Shown here: positions 17,483 through 27,332 of the stretch, in pieces
Layout: every line of letters begins with the position of its first letter
Numbering within the stretch: position 1 is the first letter of the stretch
Assembly (NCBI GenBank): GCA_029860345.1
Contig: JAOUBJ010000008.1
Location: 62,001 to 126,000, forward strand
Length of the DNA stretch: 64,000 nt
Reading direction: 5' to 3'
From: Candidatus Zixiibacteriota bacterium
Lineage (GTDB): Bacteria > Zixibacteria > MSB-5A5 > GN15 > FEB-12
Program-made: the position numbers and the translations under genes
The notes under the pieces: generated by a model
Told to the model about the DNA's origin: nothing
Seen by the model: the letters and a program-made list of their open reading frames with translations, nothing else
Database searches by the model: none

Positions 17483-18823
17483 TCAGAAGCGCATGGTGAA
17501 TCTTGTGTGCACCTCGGGCGTGGACATGACGAACAAGTCACCGCGATGCAATCGCATGATCTGACGAGCCAGACTTAGACCAATCCCGGAGCCACCTTTG
17601 CGAGTCGTATAGAAAGGTACAAATATCTTTTCCAGAGCGTCGGGAACAATCCCCGGTCCGTTGTCGGACACATGGATGACGGCGCGACCGCGATCATCAA
17701 TACCCGCCTCGATATCTACGCGCGCCCCGTCACGCCCGCCCGCTGCCTGGATGGCATTCAAGACCAGGTTTATCAACGCCTGTTCCACCAGTTGTGGGTC
17801 AGCTACCAGTTGAAGGTTGTCCGGATGCACGGTACAGTCGAACTCGACGCCCTGTTCGGCCAGTTGCGATTTGATCAGTTGCGCCACTCGATCCAGCAAT
17901 TCGCCCAATGGAAAATTGAGATACTCCGGTTTGGGCAGGTGAGTAAGGTCGCGGTAGGCATCGACAAATTGTGTGAGACCGCCCGCCCTCTTCTGGATGG
18001 TCTGCAATGCGTCTCGGATATCGGCGCTACTGTCGTAGGCATCATCGGCCGACCGATCCGAAGCCACCAGGTCCTCAACGGTTGCCGCCAACGAGGCAAT
18101 TGGCGTGAGCGAGTTTTTGATTTCGTGGGTGAGCACTCGGATAAGATTCTGCCAGGCTTCCATCTCCTTCGCATTCAATTCGCTGCTGATATTCTGAAGC
18201 GTGACCAGTGTTATCGCCTTGCCACGCTGCCTTAGCTCGGTGGCGTAAACGGACAACTGCATCAGCTCTTCGTTGAGGGTCACGGTGACCAAGGTGCGTT
18301 GACCCGACTTTATGTTCAACAGTTTGTCGACCAGGGCTGGACAACTCTCCTGCAGGGAACGGATGTTTCTCAATCGGGGCAGGTTGAACATCCGCTTGGC
18401 AGCCGGGTTCAGAAGTTCGACATCGCCGCTTTTTTGAAACGCCAATAACCCGATTCCGATATGCTGCACCACCGTTTGGAGATAGTGCAAGCTCTCTTCA
18501 CGCTCGGCGCGGACCTCGCGGAATCTCGACATCACTTCACCAAAGGCAAGGTTCAGCTCCTCGAACGAGGCACCCTTCAGGCCGCCGGTGAAGGTCTGCG
18601 AAAAATCGGAATGGGCGATCGACAGCAGGAAGCGCTGCAGGTTACGATTGGTGGTCTCAATGAACCTGATCAAGCCGAATATCTGATAGACGATGGTGAT
18701 AGCGACGATAATGGTGGTAGCATACAAACTGGTGGCCAAGAGTAGGTGGACGAACAAAACGATAGTAGCGCCCAGGACAAGCACTCGCAGAAGACAGAGC
18801 GTCCGAAAGCGCTTAGAGGCCAT
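17483..18823 (-). CDS. NtrY-like sensor histidine kinase
   Basis: The 446-residue protein has two N-terminal membrane helices (about residues 12-55) with almost no periplasmic loop, a HAMP-like linker, a PAS-like segment ([31 protein letters not shown]), and the kinase core. The phospho-acceptor histidine is in [20 protein letters not shown]. The ATP-binding boxes are N ([11 protein letters not shown]), G1 ([13 protein letters not shown]) and G2 ([14 protein letters not shown]). The arrangement suggests sensing within the membrane or cytosol. It overlaps the end of the response regulator gene by 11 bp, so the two form one operon and a cognate pair. Confidence 0.92.
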   Translation of the reverse strand: MASKRFRTLCLLRVLVLGATIVLFVHLLLATSLYATTIIVAITIVYQIFGLIRFIETTNRNLQRFLLSIAHSDFSQTFTGGLKGASFEELNLAFGEVMSRFREVRAEREESLHYLQTVVQHIGIGLLAFQKSGDVELLNPAAKRMFNLPRLRNIRSLQESCPALVDKLLNIKSGQRTLVTVTLNEELMQLSVYATELRQRGKAITLVTLQNISSELNAKEMEAWQNLIRVLTHEIKNSLTPIASLAATVEDLVASDRSADDAYDSSADIRDALQTIQKRAGGLTQFVDAYRDLTHLPKPEYLNFPLGELLDRVAQLIKSQLAEQGVEFDCTVHPDNLQLVADPQLVEQALINLVLNAIQAAGGRDGARVDIEAGIDDRGRAVIHVSDNGPGIVPDALEKIFVPFYTTRKGGSGIGLSLARQIMRLHRGDLFVMSTPEVHTRFTMRF

Positions 18824-20189
18824 AGCGATCCAATCTGCGGTAGAGCGCCGCCCGTGTCAAACCGAGTTCTCTGGCCGTGCGTGTTACATTGCCGTCATGC
18901 TTGGCCAGAGCCTTGCGAATGACTGTCTTTTCCACTTCCTCCAGGCGGAAGCTGTCAATCAACAGATCACCCGAAGCTTTGCCGGCCGAGGAAAGAACGA
19001 AATCTTCCGGCTGCAAAGTCGATGCGTCGCACATAATAACGGCTCGCTCGATTGTATGCTCCAGCTCACGCACGTTCCCCGGCCAACCATAAGCTCGGAG
19101 CTTGGTAAGGCACGAGGCGCTTAGTTTGGTAACGGTGCGCCGGTACTTGTGTGCGTATCGGCGCATGAAATGCTCGGCCAGTACCGCCATGTCATCCGGC
19201 CTCTCACGCAACGGTGGCAATTGAACCTCGACCGTGTTGATGCGATAGAGCAGATCCTCGCGAAACTTGCCCTCACGCGCCAACTCGATCAAGGAGACGT
19301 TGGAAGCGCAGATCAGTCTGATATCGATAGGTATCTCACTGTTGGAGCCGACTCGCGTCACCTTGCGGTTTTGAAGAACAGTAAGTAGTTTGACCTGCAA
19401 GGGCAGCGGAAGGTTTCCAATCTCATCAAGAAACAGCGTCCCCCCTGTGGCTGTCTCAAAACGTCCGGCTCGATCTTCGCGGGCATCGGTGAAAGCGCCC
19501 TTGACATGGCCGAACAATTCACTCTCAAAAAGCGTCTCGCTGATAGAACCCATGTCTACCTTGACAAACACTTCCCCGGCCCGGGCCGATTGCCGGTGAA
19601 CGGCACGCGCTGCCAACTCTTTGCCGGTGCCGTTCTCCCCAAGGATCAAAACATTGGCCTCGGTAACGGCAACTTTCGAAATCACGCCGAACACTTTTTG
19701 CATGGCATCACATGATCCGATGAAGTCCCTGAACGGAAGGTCGAGCTCCTCACTCAGCGCTAACTGCCGCTGGCGCAGAGTTCCCACTTCGCGACGCGAA
19801 CGACTTAGTTTCAGCGCCGACATAACGGTCGCCAACAGCTTTTCGTTTTGCCAGGGCTTCTCCACGAAATCGGTTGCGCCATATTTGATCGCCTTCACGG
19901 CCAGGTCGACATCGGCAAAGGCGGTGATCAATATCACCACCGCACCGGGATCGATCTGCAAAATCTTGTCAAGCCAGGTAAGCCCCTCCTGTCCGCTGGT
20001 GACATCCTTGGTGAAGTTCATGTCGAGCATGTAGACGTCGAACTCCTCATCGTTCACCAGATCAGGCAGACACTCCGGACTAGTCTCGGTGCGCACTCGG
20101 CTGACATGCTGTTTCAAAAACAGCCGAGCCGCCTGAAGAACGTCTTCATCATCATCGACAACTAAGATTCTACCGTATTTTTCAGTCAT
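18813..20189 (-). CDS. NtrC-family sigma-54-dependent response regulator
   Basis: From the ATG at 20189 (AGGA seven bases upstream) the protein has 458 residues in three parts: a receiver domain (VVDDDEDVL; phospho-acceptor Asp in VYMLDMNF; conserved Lys in DFVEKPW), an AAA+ ATPase (Walker [11 protein letters not shown], Walker [12 protein letters not shown], arginine-finger region typical of the family), and a C-terminal Fis-type helix-turn-helix ([25 protein letters not shown]). The sigma-54-contacting GAFTGA loop reads GAFTDA, a substitution seen in other active family members. It is transcribed away from the adaptor/ABC cluster, whose upstream region contains a sigma-54-like promoter, so that cluster is the likely target. 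Confidence 0.93.
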   Translation of the reverse strand: MTEKYGRILVVDDDEDVLQAARLFLKQHVSRVRTETSPECLPDLVNDEEFDVYMLDMNFTKDVTSGQEGLTWLDKILQIDPGAVVILITAFADVDLAVKAIKYGATDFVEKPWQNEKLLATVMSALKLSRSRREVGTLRQRQLALSEELDLPFRDFIGSCDAMQKVFGVISKVAVTEANVLILGENGTGKELAARAVHRQSARAGEVFVKVDMGSISETLFESELFGHVKGAFTDAREDRAGRFETATGGTLFLDEIGNLPLPLQVKLLTVLQNRKVTRVGSNSEIPIDIRLICASNVSLIELAREGKFREDLLYRINTVEVQLPPLRERPDDMAVLAEHFMRRYAHKYRRTVTKLSASCLTKLRAYGWPGNVRELEHTIERAVIMCDASTLQPEDFVLSSAGKASGDLLIDSFRLEEVEKTVIRKALAKHDGNVTRTARELGLTRAALYRRLDRYGL

Positions 20190-20282
20190 GGTGTCCTGCC
20201 AGAATATAATATGCTTTCGTCTGCCATATTTCAAGGACTTCAATAGCAGATTCCGTTCCGAATGCGACGGGCCGACCTAAGT

Positions 20283-20299
20283 CGTTGTGAATCACAACG
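20283..20299. promoter_or_regulatory. palindromic candidate enhancer site for the NtrC-type regulator
   Basis: CGTTGTGA and TCACAACG flank a single A as a perfect 17-bp palindrome. It lies about 140-155 bases upstream of the -24 element of the sigma-54-like promoter, a normal distance for an NtrC-type upstream activating sequence. Only one full copy is visible. A short direct repeat (CCAGCGGAC at 20352 and 20374, 22 bases apart) lies between the palindrome and the promoter. Confidence 0.5.
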
Positions 20300-20438
20300 T
20301 CATGCGCCCGGGAACATTCCTGCGAAAGTCGCGGATCACCTTGACTGTACGCCAGCGGACACCCTATGTTTCACCAGCGGACGGTTTTGAGGTCGACTTG
20401 ATCGTGCAAGCCCTTGGCTTCCAGCCAGTTCTGGCGTT

Positions 20439-20454
20439 GGGCACACTTTTTGTT
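20439..20454 (+). promoter_or_regulatory. sigma-54-type (-24/-12) promoter of the ABC cluster
   Basis: GGGCAC at 20439 and TTG at 20450-20452 match the -24/-12 consensus TGGCAC-N5-TTGC with correct spacing; mismatches are the first T and the final C (here TTGT). Transcription would start near 20465, and the adaptor gene begins at 20509. The divergent neighbour encodes a sigma-54 activator, which strengthens the assignment. Confidence 0.55.
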
Positions 20455-20508
20455 CGTAACATGGGCAAGTGAGATTGCGTAACAAAAAAGTGTCAACGGA
20501 TAGAATCT

Positions 20509-21762
20509 ATGGATAGACAGATACAAAAGAGAAAGTGGCCGCCCAAGAAAATCGCCTGGGTATCGGTCTCCGCCTTGTTCATACTGGCGATAGCTTACAA
20601 TTTGATTTTCGGCGATCACTCCTCCAAACTCAATGTGCGGGCCGAGAGACTGACTGTCTCGACGGTATATAACGGTGAGTTTCAGGAGTTCATTCCGGTG
20701 ACCGGTGCAGTCATTCCGATCAAAACCAATTACCTTGACGCCATCGAAGGTGGCCGTGTGGACACCGTGTTCCTTGAGGCCGGTACCACTGTTGAGAAAG
20801 GTGACAGAATCCTGAAACTGGGCAACACCAACCTGCTTTTGGACATCATGTATCGCGAAGCGGAGTTGGTCCAGCAAAGCAACAACCTCAGAAACACCAG
20901 GCTAACCATGGCCCAACGTCGGCTGGCCGTGCAGGGTCAGATTCTGGAGCTTGACTATCAGATCAAGCAGCAAAAGCGTGTCTTTGAACAGTCCTCGGAA
21001 CTGAAGCAAAAAGGTCTGATCGCCGGTCAAGAATACGAGGAGGCCAGCGATGAATACGAGTACCTGGTGGCCACCCGTGAACTGACCATGGAGCAATATC
21101 GACAGGACTCCATCTATCGCGAAACGCAGATTGCGCAACTGGAAGGTTCGTTGGCCAGAATGGAATCCAACCTCGAAGTCGTCAGACAAAACCTGGATAA
21201 CCTGGTTCTCAGAGCACCGATATCGGGCCAGCTTACGTCGTTAAACGCGGAGGTGGGTGAGAGCAAAGGACGCGGCGAACGCCTGGGACAGATCGATGTA
21301 TTGGAAGGTTTCAAAGTGCGCGTGCCGATCGATGAACACTATATCGCACGGGTAGACATGGGACTGGCCGGCGAGTGTACTTACAACGATAGCGTATACC
21401 ATCTCACCATCAAGAAAGTGTACCCCGAGGTGCTCAATGGCCGCTTCGAAGTTGACATGGTGTTCGTCGACCAGTCTCCGCCGGAGATCCGTCGCGGCCA
21501 AACGCTGCGCATTCGGCTTGAGCTGGGTGATTTGTCTCAGGCTTTGCTATTGGCCAGCGGCGGTTTCTACCAAAAGACCGGAGGACGATGGGTCTTTGTG
21601 GTCGACGAGTCGGGAGACATGGCCGTGAAACGAGATATCCAACTGGGACGCCAGAACCCCCTCAACTATGAGGTCCTGTCCGGACTCAGCGCCGGTGAGC
21701 GGGTCATTACATCATCGTATGACAGTTTCGGCGAAGTCGAGAAATTAGTATTGAAAAAATAA
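20509..21762 (+). CDS. periplasmic adaptor (membrane fusion protein) of an ABC exporter
   Basis: The 417-residue protein has one N-terminal membrane helix (about residues 14-32), a first half of the biotinyl-lipoyl-like domain (AIEGGRVDTVFLEAGTTVEKGDRILKLG), a long coiled-coil hairpin (about 110-235, rich in Glu, Gln, Leu and Arg), the second half of the lipoyl domain (LVLRAPISGQLTSLNAEVGE), and beta-barrel and membrane-proximal parts. This is the MacA/HlyD layout. It would bridge the inner membrane permease to an outer membrane channel; no TolC-like gene is in the window. First gene after the sigma-54-like promoter. Confidence 0.9.
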   Translation: MDRQIQKRKWPPKKIAWVSVSALFILAIAYNLIFGDHSSKLNVRAERLTVSTVYNGEFQEFIPVTGAVIPIKTNYLDAIEGGRVDTVFLEAGTTVEKGDRILKLGNTNLLLDIMYREAELVQQSNNLRNTRLTMAQRRLAVQGQILELDYQIKQQKRVFEQSSELKQKGLIAGQEYEEASDEYEYLVATRELTMEQYRQDSIYRETQIAQLEGSLARMESNLEVVRQNLDNLVLRAPISGQLTSLNAEVGESKGRGERLGQIDVLEGFKVRVPIDEHYIARVDMGLAGECTYNDSVYHLTIKKVYPEVLNGRFEVDMVFVDQSPPEIRRGQTLRIRLELGDLSQALLLASGGFYQKTGGRWVFVVDESGDMAVKRDIQLGRQNPLNYEVLSGLSAGERVITSSYDSFGEVEKLVLKK

Positions 21763-21818
21763 TCGTACCATCCGGGAGGTCGACAGTCTGTCGCGCTCGG
21801 GTTTGTTGGAGATACATC

Positions 21819-22508
21819 ATGATAAAAATCGAAAACCTCGAAAAAGTCTACCGCACTGAAGAAGTCGAGACGACCGCCCTTAACAAAGTCAATGTCGAAA
21901 TCAACGAGGGCGAATTCGTGGCCATAATGGGTCCTTCCGGCTGCGGCAAATCGACACTTCTAAACGTGCTGGGTTTGCTGGACAATCCCTCCTCGGGTAA
22001 GTACCACCTGTTGGGCCAGGAGGTCTCGGGTTACACCGAAAGACAACGCGCTCAGCTTAGAAAGAACAACATTGGGTTTGTCTTTCAGAGCTTCAACCTG
22101 ATCGATGAACTCACCGTGTTGGAAAACATCGAATTGCCGCTGTTATACCTTGGACAGTCGGCGGGCATGCGCAAACTGCGAGTTCACGACGTCATGGAGC
22201 AAATGCAATTGACGCCACGCAAAGGCCACTTCCCGCAGCAACTCTCCGGTGGTCAGCAGCAGCGCGTGGCGGTGGCCCGGGCCGTTGTGGCCGAACCCAA
22301 ACTGATCCTGGCTGATGAGCCGACCGGTAATCTCGACTCCAGTCACGGCGACGAAGTGATGAATCTTCTGTCGTCGTTGAACGAGGCCGGCACAACTATC
22401 GTCATGGTAACTCACTCACCGGCCTACGCAGAACATGCCAGGCGCACGATTCACCTGTTCGACGGGGCCGTAGTTACAGAAGATTTCTCATCGCAGCATC
22501 ATGTATAG
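21819..22508 (+). CDS. ABC transporter ATP-binding protein (MacB/LolD type)
   Basis: All motifs are intact in this 229-residue subunit: Walker A GPSGCGKST, Q-loop FQSFNLIDEL, signature LSGGQQQRVAVARA, Walker B LILADEPTGNLDS, and the switch histidine in VMVTHSPAYAEHA. This class energises MacB-type mechanotransmission transporters rather than moving substrate across the inner membrane. The stop overlaps the next permease by eight bases, so the two are coupled. Confidence 0.95.
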   Translation: MIKIENLEKVYRTEEVETTALNKVNVEINEGEFVAIMGPSGCGKSTLLNVLGLLDNPSSGKYHLLGQEVSGYTERQRAQLRKNNIGFVFQSFNLIDELTVLENIELPLLYLGQSAGMRKLRVHDVMEQMQLTPRKGHFPQQLSGGQQQRVAVARAVVAEPKLILADEPTGNLDSSHGDEVMNLLSSLNEAGTTIVMVTHSPAYAEHARRTIHLFDGAVVTEDFSSQHHV

Positions 22509-24855
22509 CAACTACCTTAAAGTCGCCCTGCGCAACATCGTTCGGCACAAGACCCACGCGGTCATCAATGTGGTCGGACTGGCTGTCGGCATTGCTTGCT
22601 GTCTGATGATTCTAATCTGGGTCGACAGCGAGTTGGGCTTCGATGAGTTTCACAGCAAGGTCGATCGGCTTTACCGGGTGGTGCGCTATACTACCGAAAG
22701 CGAGTCGAGCGAGTTCAGAGCCATCACGCCCTCTCCCCTGGGTCCGGCGCTGGTCGAGGAGCTGCCCGAGGTCGTTGCCGCGACGCGGTCCGGCGGCGAC
22801 CATCCGCGCCTGGTCAAAAAGGACGACCGTTTGTTTCAGGATGATAAGATAGCCTTTGTCGATCCATCCCTGTTTACACTGTTCTCGCTACCATTGTTGT
22901 ACGGCGACTCGTTAACGGCCTTGACCGATCCCTCTTCGGTGGTCATATCCGAAAGTATGAGCCGCAAGTATTTCGGAGACGACAATGCCGTGGGACAGGT
23001 ACTGAATATCGAACGATCCGACTATACGATCTCGGCCATCATGAGGGATTTGCCGGACAAATCGCACCTGGCCTTTGACGCCGCGCTGCCGTTTGAGTCG
23101 CGCTCGGATCATGTCAAAGAAGTCAGCGATCGCTGGGAGGCTTCCGGCTACTACACCTATGTGCTCCTCGACGACGATGCATCCACGGCCCAAGCCACCG
23201 AGAAGATGAACGCGATTCTTAACCAACACCTGGAGAACCCAGAGTACCGTCTTGAGTTGCAACCCATAACGAAGGTGCATTTGCATTCGGCCGGCATCTT
23301 CGGCGAGAAAGCCAAGGGCATTGTGTATGTCTACATGTTCAGTGCTATGGCTATTCTGATCCTTATTGCCGCCTGTATCAACTTCGCCAACCTGACCACC
23401 GCCCGCTCAAGCGTGCGGGCTACCGAAATCGGCGTTCGCAAGGTTATGGGTGCGCGGCGGACTGATCTGGTGCGGCAGTTCCTGGCCGAAGCGGTGATCA
23501 TGTCCGGTGTGGCAGCCATCATTGCCTTCGGGTTGGTGGAAATACTGTTGCCCGCCTTTTCCGTTTGGGCTGGTAAAGACCTCGGCCTGCACTTCGCATC
23601 CAACTATCAGCTACTGTTGGCCATTCTGGCCGTGACCGGAGTGACCGGACTGGCCGCAGGCGCCTATCCCGCCTTGTGCCTCTCATCATTGATACCAATC
23701 CGGGTACTCAAGGGAGAACGCTCGGGACGACGCGGCAAGAGCCTGCTGAGAAGAATCCTGGTCGTGACACAGTTTGCGCTCTCCATATTCTTGCTGGTGT
23801 GCGCGTCGCTGGTCTATCAACAGCTTACCTTCATGACCTCCGGCGATCTCGGATTTGTGCATGACGATGTAATGAGTATATACATGCGGGGCGGTTTTTC
23901 AAGTGAATATCCGGCCCTGCGGCAGGAATTGCTGGCCATGCCCGGCGTCGTCGACGTTACGGCCGGTACACCGCCGGTGGAATTGAGTTGGGGGAGTGCT
24001 GACCTGGAATGGGAGGGCAAGGACCCCGACCTCCGTTTTGGAATGGGACGCTACAACATAGATTATCAGTACATCAGTCTTTTCCAGATGGAGATGCTAA
24101 AGGGACGCGGGTTCTCGCAGGACCATCCAACCGACCTGACGGAAGCCTACATCCTGAACGAGGCGGCCTTGAGTAAGATGAAGCTCGATGACCCTATCGG
24201 CAAATCATTCGCGATGGACGGTCGCCAGGGTAGTATCATAGGCGTCGTAAAGGATTTTCATATTTTCTCCATGCACGACGAGATCATCCCGCTGGCGCTC
24301 CAGATGGACCCCGACGGATTGGAGAATCTGATCATACGCACGACACCGGAACAGGCTGCGACCGTCATGAGTTTTATCGAGTCGCGATGGCGGGAGCTCT
24401 CGCCCGAATATGCCTTCGACGCCCAGTATCTGGATGCGACCATCGAAGGCTTCTATAGATCGGAACACCAGACGGCTACACTGGTCGGATGGTCGGCCGG
24501 AATAGCCGTTGTCATCGCCTGCCTGGGACTGTTTGGGCTTGCCTCGTACATGGTGGAACGGCGCACCAAGGAGATAGGTATCCGCAAACTGCTCGGTGCC
24601 GGCGTGACCGGTATCGTTCGAATGTTGTCGACGGAATCGACCTGGCTGATTATCGCAGCCAACGCCCTGGCCTGGCCCGCGGCCTACTATGCTGCCGATC
24701 TATGGCTGGCGCGGTTCGCCTACACTATTGAAATCAACCTGATTACATTCTTCACTGCCGGCTTCTTCGTGCTCGCCATAGCGTTGGTGATAATCGCAGG
24801 TCACACCATCAGAGCGGCACGAGCCAACCCGGTGAATGCCCTTCGGAATGAGTAG
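22501..24855 (+). CDS. MacB/FtsX-type ABC permease, first of three
   Basis: The 784-residue protein is a tandem-domain permease: N-terminal helix (MYSNYLKVALRNIVRHKTHAVINVVGLAVGIACC), a periplasmic MacB_PCD domain, an FtsX domain (coupling segment TEIGVRKVMGARRTDLVRQFLAEAV), a second periplasmic domain, and a second FtsX domain (KEIGIRKLLGAGVTGIVRML) ending ARANPVNALRNE. MacB itself has a single such unit, so this is the doubled form. Its neighbour ATPase is complete and overlapping, making it the likely partner. Confidence 0.9.
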   Translation: MYSNYLKVALRNIVRHKTHAVINVVGLAVGIACCLMILIWVDSELGFDEFHSKVDRLYRVVRYTTESESSEFRAITPSPLGPALVEELPEVVAATRSGGDHPRLVKKDDRLFQDDKIAFVDPSLFTLFSLPLLYGDSLTALTDPSSVVISESMSRKYFGDDNAVGQVLNIERSDYTISAIMRDLPDKSHLAFDAALPFESRSDHVKEVSDRWEASGYYTYVLLDDDASTAQATEKMNAILNQHLENPEYRLELQPITKVHLHSAGIFGEKAKGIVYVYMFSAMAILILIAACINFANLTTARSSVRATEIGVRKVMGARRTDLVRQFLAEAVIMSGVAAIIAFGLVEILLPAFSVWAGKDLGLHFASNYQLLLAILAVTGVTGLAAGAYPALCLSSLIPIRVLKGERSGRRGKSLLRRILVVTQFALSIFLLVCASLVYQQLTFMTSGDLGFVHDDVMSIYMRGGFSSEYPALRQELLAMPGVVDVTAGTPPVELSWGSADLEWEGKDPDLRFGMGRYNIDYQYISLFQMEMLKGRGFSQDHPTDLTEAYILNEAALSKMKLDDPIGKSFAMDGRQGSIIGVVKDFHIFSMHDEIIPLALQMDPDGLENLIIRTTPEQAATVMSFIESRWRELSPEYAFDAQYLDATIEGFYRSEHQTATLVGWSAGIAVVIACLGLFGLASYMVERRTKEIGIRKLLGAGVTGIVRMLSTESTWLIIAANALAWPAAYYAADLWLARFAYTIEINLITFFTAGFFVLAIALVIIAGHTIRAARANPVNALRNE

Positions 24856-24870
24856 TCACAGGAGAACGTA

Positions 24871-27318
24871 ATGCTAAGAAACTACCTTCTGGTTGCCCTG
24901 AGAAACCTCTACCGCAACAAGCTGTATTCCGCTATTGGCGTCATCGGGTTATCACTGGGAGTGACCTGCTGTCTGTTGAGCTTTCTCTACATTCGGCATG
25001 AGTTGTCCTTTGACCGCTTTCATGCCAACGGCGACAACATCTACCGACTGATCCAGACGGAGAGTGAAAGCCACTCAAGTTCTGCAGGCTCCTCCTCTAC
25101 CTCGCCAATGCTGAGAGAGGCGGTGAAAACGGGCATATCGTCGGTAACGCAGGCCACACTGGTAACAGGTTCAGAGCATGTGGTTTCACGCGGCGCCAAG
25201 TCGTTCACCGAATCGGTGCTGAGTGTTGACAATGATTTCTTACAGATGTTCTCTTTCGAACTCCGTGGAGGTGACCCGGCCACAGCCCTTCTGGACCCGT
25301 CGTCGGTGGTGGTGACTGAAGACATTGCCCAAAAGTACTTCGGTTCAGGAGATCCGATCGGTGAAACCGTTACAATCCTATTGGGTGAAACCAACGTCGA
25401 TCTAATTGTCTCGGCAATCATAGAAGCCGCCCCCGTTACTTCCAGTATTCAATACGATTGTCTCATCTCTGCATCGTTACTCAAACATACCATCCCTGAA
25501 GAAGTGACACAGAGTTGGACCAACGTGCTGGTCTCGACCTATGTTCAAATACCACCGGGCACCGATATTGGGTCGCTGGAAAGAGCCATGTCGTCACATA
25601 TCACCGGCTTGGCGTCGAAAGACCATCCGGATTTACAACTCAGTTTTTCTCTCCAGCCGCTGGCCGACATCCACCTTGAGCCTCGCTACGAAGGCGAATC
25701 GATCTCCTCCACCGATCCAATCTACCATATTGTACTGTCAGCCATCGCTCTGGCGATCCTGACCATTGCCAGTATCAATTTCGTCACCTTATCGGTGGGA
25801 CGTTCCAGCACTCGCACGCGCGAAGTCGGGTTGCGCAAAGTTCTGGGGGCTCGCCGCGGCCAACTCATGAAACAGTTCTGGGGTGAACCGCTCCTTTTGT
25901 GTGTCGCAGCCGGGATACTTGGTGTGGCCCTGACCGAAGGGTTTCTGCCGACCTTCAGTGAGCTGGCCCAAAGACAGTTATCGCTCGATCTTTTTACCGA
26001 CTGGACAATCCTGCCCACTTTGCTGGCCGTGGTCTTAATTACGGCATTCCTGGCCGGAATCTATCCTGCCGCTTTGCTGTCACGATTGGCCCCAACAGAC
26101 GCCATGCGCGGGACCGCTGCTTTCGGCGGGCGCCGCCGCATAATACAAACCCTGGTGGTGTCGCAGTTTGCGCTGTCTGTTTTTCTGATCCTCAGTACGT
26201 TGGTGATATCATCGCAATTGGATTTTGTCCGCAGCAGACCGTTGGGTTACGACAAGGATTACGTTGTGAGTGTGACCACCAACACAGAAGGCGAGGAGGC
26301 GGCCGACCTGGTCGCACGTTTCCGTAACGAGCTGGCGGGTCAACCGGGCATCGTTGACATTTCCGGATACTCGTATCCGTTCGGCCAGTCGTGGCTCTAC
26401 GTCCGAATCCCCGACGAGGGTGGGACAACTGTTCTGATAGGAGAGGATGTAACCGGACCGGCCTTCTCCATCGCCGGCGACACGGCTGTCTACTTCTATC
26501 TGAATTGGATTGATCCATATTATATTCCGACCATGGGGATCAAGATGGTTGCCGGACGCAACTTTTCCCCGGACTATTCCTCAGACCAAAACGGAGCTAT
26601 CCTGATCAATGAAACGGCAGCCAGACATTTGGGCCTTGATAACCCGGTTGGGCAGAAACTGCCGAAGGGTTTCAGCGATGCCACGATTGTGGGTGTGGTC
26701 GAGGACTTTCACTACTATCCACTGCACCGCAAGATCGATCCGCTGGTGTTTCACATGCCGCGACACGACAATCTGAGCAGCCTGTTTGAAATCGCGGTAC
26801 GTGTTCGGTCGGACGATGTCCCGGCCACTCTTGCCCGCATCGAGAACGCCTGGGACCGTACCAGCAACGGCAAACCGTTTGCATACGAGTTTGTGGATGA
26901 GACCGTCGATCAACAATACGCAGACGAACGACGCTGGCGGGAAATCGTGCGCAATGCCTCAGCTCTGTCTATCCTGATCACCTGCCTGGGTCTGTTCGGA
27001 CTGACCTCGCTGGCCGCAGCCAAACGGACCCGTGAAATCGGCATCCGCAAAGTGCTGGGTGCCACGGAGTCGAACATCGTTCGATTAGTCTCCAAGGAGT
27101 TCATTGTTCTCGCCGCTATCGGCATCGCCGTCGCCAGCCCGATAGGGTATCTTTCGTTAAGCCGATGGCTGGACAGGTTCGCCTATCATCCAAGTCTCGG
27201 TTGGGAGACCATTGCACTCGCGGGATCGGTTTCCCTGGCCATTGCTCTCACATCGGTGAGTGTTCAGGCGCTGAAAGCTGCCCGCGCCAATCCAGTAGAC
27301 TCAATCAAGTATGAATAG
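24871..27318 (+). CDS. MacB/FtsX-type ABC permease, second of three
   Basis: This 815-residue paralogue has the same doubled layout: N-terminus MLRNYLLVALRNLYRNKLYSAIGVIGLSLG, FtsX coupling segments TREVGLRKVLGARRGQLMKQFWGEP and TREIGIRKVLGATESNIVRLVSKEF, and C-terminal ARANPVDSIKYE. GGAGAACGTA precedes the ATG, 15 bases after the previous stop. It is closer to the third permease than to the first at the N-terminus (shared ALRNLYRNKLY). It has no ATPase of its own directly beside it. Confidence 0.9.
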   Translation: MLRNYLLVALRNLYRNKLYSAIGVIGLSLGVTCCLLSFLYIRHELSFDRFHANGDNIYRLIQTESESHSSSAGSSSTSPMLREAVKTGISSVTQATLVTGSEHVVSRGAKSFTESVLSVDNDFLQMFSFELRGGDPATALLDPSSVVVTEDIAQKYFGSGDPIGETVTILLGETNVDLIVSAIIEAAPVTSSIQYDCLISASLLKHTIPEEVTQSWTNVLVSTYVQIPPGTDIGSLERAMSSHITGLASKDHPDLQLSFSLQPLADIHLEPRYEGESISSTDPIYHIVLSAIALAILTIASINFVTLSVGRSSTRTREVGLRKVLGARRGQLMKQFWGEPLLLCVAAGILGVALTEGFLPTFSELAQRQLSLDLFTDWTILPTLLAVVLITAFLAGIYPAALLSRLAPTDAMRGTAAFGGRRRIIQTLVVSQFALSVFLILSTLVISSQLDFVRSRPLGYDKDYVVSVTTNTEGEEAADLVARFRNELAGQPGIVDISGYSYPFGQSWLYVRIPDEGGTTVLIGEDVTGPAFSIAGDTAVYFYLNWIDPYYIPTMGIKMVAGRNFSPDYSSDQNGAILINETAARHLGLDNPVGQKLPKGFSDATIVGVVEDFHYYPLHRKIDPLVFHMPRHDNLSSLFEIAVRVRSDDVPATLARIENAWDRTSNGKPFAYEFVDETVDQQYADERRWREIVRNASALSILITCLGLFGLTSLAAAKRTREIGIRKVLGATESNIVRLVSKEFIVLAAIGIAVASPIGYLSLSRWLDRFAYHPSLGWETIALAGSVSLAIALTSVSVQALKAARANPVDSIKYE

Positions 27319-27332
27319 AAACGGAGAACATC

